In this document: piece after piece, positions 5,989 through 7,018 of the stretch | Layout: each line of letters starts with the position of its first letter | How positions within the stretch are numbered: position 1 is the first letter of the stretch | From: Endomicrobiia bacterium | GTDB taxonomy: Bacteria; Elusimicrobiota; Endomicrobiia; Endomicrobiales; Endomicrobiaceae | Length of the DNA: 7,018 nt | Direction: 5' to 3' | Assembly (NCBI GenBank): GCA_025998475.1 | Contig: BNVZ01000065.1 | Location: 1-7,018 of the forward strand | Notes under the pieces: model-generated | Told to the model about the DNA's origin: nothing | The model's input: the letters and a program-made list of their open reading frames with translations, nothing else | Database searches by the model: none | Position numbers and translations under genes: made by a program

Positions 5989-6774
5989 TTATATGATTCC
6001 AATATCCGACAATCTCTTAACCAAAGCAGCAGCAACTTCCTGAGCTTTACCAACAAATTTTTCTCCACCAACTCTCTTTGGCGGTGTAAAAATTTTCATA
6101 ACCTGAGTAGGAGATCCATTAAGGCCCGTTTTTTTAATATCAGCACCAATAGCAGCGGCATCAAGCGTTTTAATAACAGCTTTTTTAGCAGCCATTTTGC
6201 CTTTAAGCGATGCAACTCTAGGATTATTTATTTCTTTAACAACCGTTAAAAGGACAGGAACTGGGCTTTCTATCAAGTCATACCCATCCTCCATCATTCT
6301 TTCAACTCTGATTAGTTTATCATCAACAGCTTCTATTTTTTTAACATAAGCTATATGGGGGATATTGAGCATTTCCGCAATTCCTGGGCCAACTTGAGCA
6401 GTATCGCCATCAGATGCCTGCTTTCCGCAAATTATGATGTCATAATATCCAATAGCTTTTATTGCCAATGATAAAGTGTAAGATGTTGCCAGAGTATCTG
6501 CTCCGCCAAAAGCTCTATCACTTACCAAAACAGCCTCATCTATTCCCTTCGAAACAGCTTCTCTTAAGGCAGATTCGGCCTGAGGAGGCCCCATTGTAAC
6601 AACACTAACCTTTCCCCCGATTCTTTCCTTAATTTTTACGCCTTCTTCTATGGCATATTCATCAAAAGGATTTATTGTGGATTCTACACCATCTCTTTTG
6701 AGTCTACCATTTTCGGGGTCAATTTGCACATTAGTCGTGTTAGGCACCTGCTTAATACAAACAATTACATTCAT
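5989..6774 (-). CDS. etfB: Electron transfer flavoprotein beta subunit, right copy
   Basis: Same 261-residue protein as at 245-1030, with the mirrored ribosome site at 6782-6787 and the promoter at 6854-6882. It is the first gene of the etf unit in the orientation taken as original. Confidence 0.95.
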   Translation of the reverse strand: MNVIVCIKQVPNTTNVQIDPENGRLKRDGVESTINPFDEYAIEEGVKIKERIGGKVSVVTMGPPQAESALREAVSKGIDEAVLVSDRAFGGADTLATSYTLSLAIKAIGYYDIIICGKQASDGDTAQVGPGIAEMLNIPHIAYVKKIEAVDDKLIRVERMMEDGYDLIESPVPVLLTVVKEINNPRVASLKGKMAAKKAVIKTLDAAAIGADIKKTGLNGSPTQVMKIFTPPKRVGGEKFVGKAQEVAAALVKRLSDIGII

Positions 6775-6853
6775 TTTTCCATCCTTTCACTTAATTCTTA
6801 GCATAACAAAAACAACATTCTCTTTTTGTTTGTTTTCATGATAACTACCATTG

Positions 6854-6882
6854 TTTATATTTTACTGGAGCCCTTCTATCAA
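6854..6882 (-). promoter_or_regulatory. Sigma-70-type promoter for etfBA, right copy
   Basis: Mirror of the promoter at 137-165: -35 TTGATA at 6877-6882 and -10 TATAAA at 6854-6859 on the minus strand, 17-bp spacer. The operator-like 7-bp inverted repeat mirrors to 6877-6903 and overlaps the -35 box. Confidence 0.65.
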
Positions 6883-6927
6883 CCCACTTAAAAAAAGTTG
6901 ATAAAAAGACCTTAAAAGGAAGTATAA

Positions 6928-7017
6928 TTAGGCGTTCATATAAGACCTATCAAGGTAAAACTGTTTACAACAATTGTTAATAATGACTAATAATTTACGC
7001 ATAACAGCAACAATAGC
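6928..7017 (-). pseudogene. 3' end of a probable IS110-family transposase, right copy
   Basis: Mirror of the 29-codon tail at 2-91, with the MRKLL motif near the window edge and the stop at 6928-6930. The window ends inside this gene on both sides. That would be expected if the assembly stopped where a multi-copy insertion sequence begins. Confidence 0.5.
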
Positions 7018-7018
7018 A

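Larger units (their letters stand above)
3588..7018 (-). repeat. Right arm of the inverted repeat (probable original orientation)
   Basis: This is the mirror of 1-3431. Read on the minus strand, the genes run transposase tail, etfB, etfA, gap, glycosyltransferase, lpxK, and lpxK passes without a break into the 156-base spacer. This continuity marks right arm plus spacer as the colinear chromosomal segment. The arm ends exactly at the window edge inside a probable transposase gene. That would fit a contig ending at a repeated insertion sequence. Confidence 0.97.

Noticed and set aside
1..7018. Real duplication of etfBA, glycosyltransferase and lpxK as two convergent operons
   Set aside because: The arms show no divergence at all, even in noncoding DNA, and the lpxK break shows one arm is a copy joined at an abnormal point. 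I keep it only as a less likely alternative.

Overview
The window is one almost perfect giant palindrome. Bases 1-3431 and 3588-7018 are reverse complements, so each position x in one arm mirrors 7019-x in the other. The arms are separated by a 156-base spacer (3432-3587). Every gene, promoter and intergenic stretch outside the spacer therefore occurs twice with no visible difference. The spacer continues an lpxK gene that starts in the right arm and is cut exactly where the other arm begins. The simplest reading is a short chromosomal piece (right arm plus spacer, read on the minus strand) copied back on itself by a strand switch. This is typical of foldback chimeras from multiple-displacement amplification or of some sequencing or assembly errors. 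A genuine inverted duplication or hairpin-ended molecule is possible but less likely.

The unique content is about 3.6 kb. In transcription order it holds: the last 29 codons of a probable IS110-type transposase at the window edge; a good sigma-70-like promoter; etfB; an etfA with an N-terminal two-cluster ferredoxin domain; a 345-base gap holding a GC-rich (about 51%) island with RNA-like pairing and then a T-rich stretch; a family 2 glycosyltransferase of the WaaE/KdtX type; and the first 66 codons of lpxK, whose start overlaps the glycosyltransferase stop by 4 bases.

The genes suggest an AT-rich, anaerobic, two-membrane bacterium that makes lipid A. LpxK and the WaaE-like enzyme point to LPS assembly. 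The ferredoxin-fused EtfA with its EtfB resembles the ETFs of electron-bifurcating dehydrogenases in anaerobes. Low GC, a transposase fragment and possible gene decay in the gap would suit an Elusimicrobiota/Endomicrobium-like organism, but this is a guess from general resemblance.

Functionally there are two units: an electron-transfer pair (EtfB/EtfA) whose dehydrogenase partner is not in view, and an LPS pair (glycosyltransferase-lpxK) joined by a stop/start overlap. I found no convincing new biological system. The most notable points are the palindrome and its junction, the unexplained structured GC-rich island, and an operator-like inverted repeat over the etf promoter.
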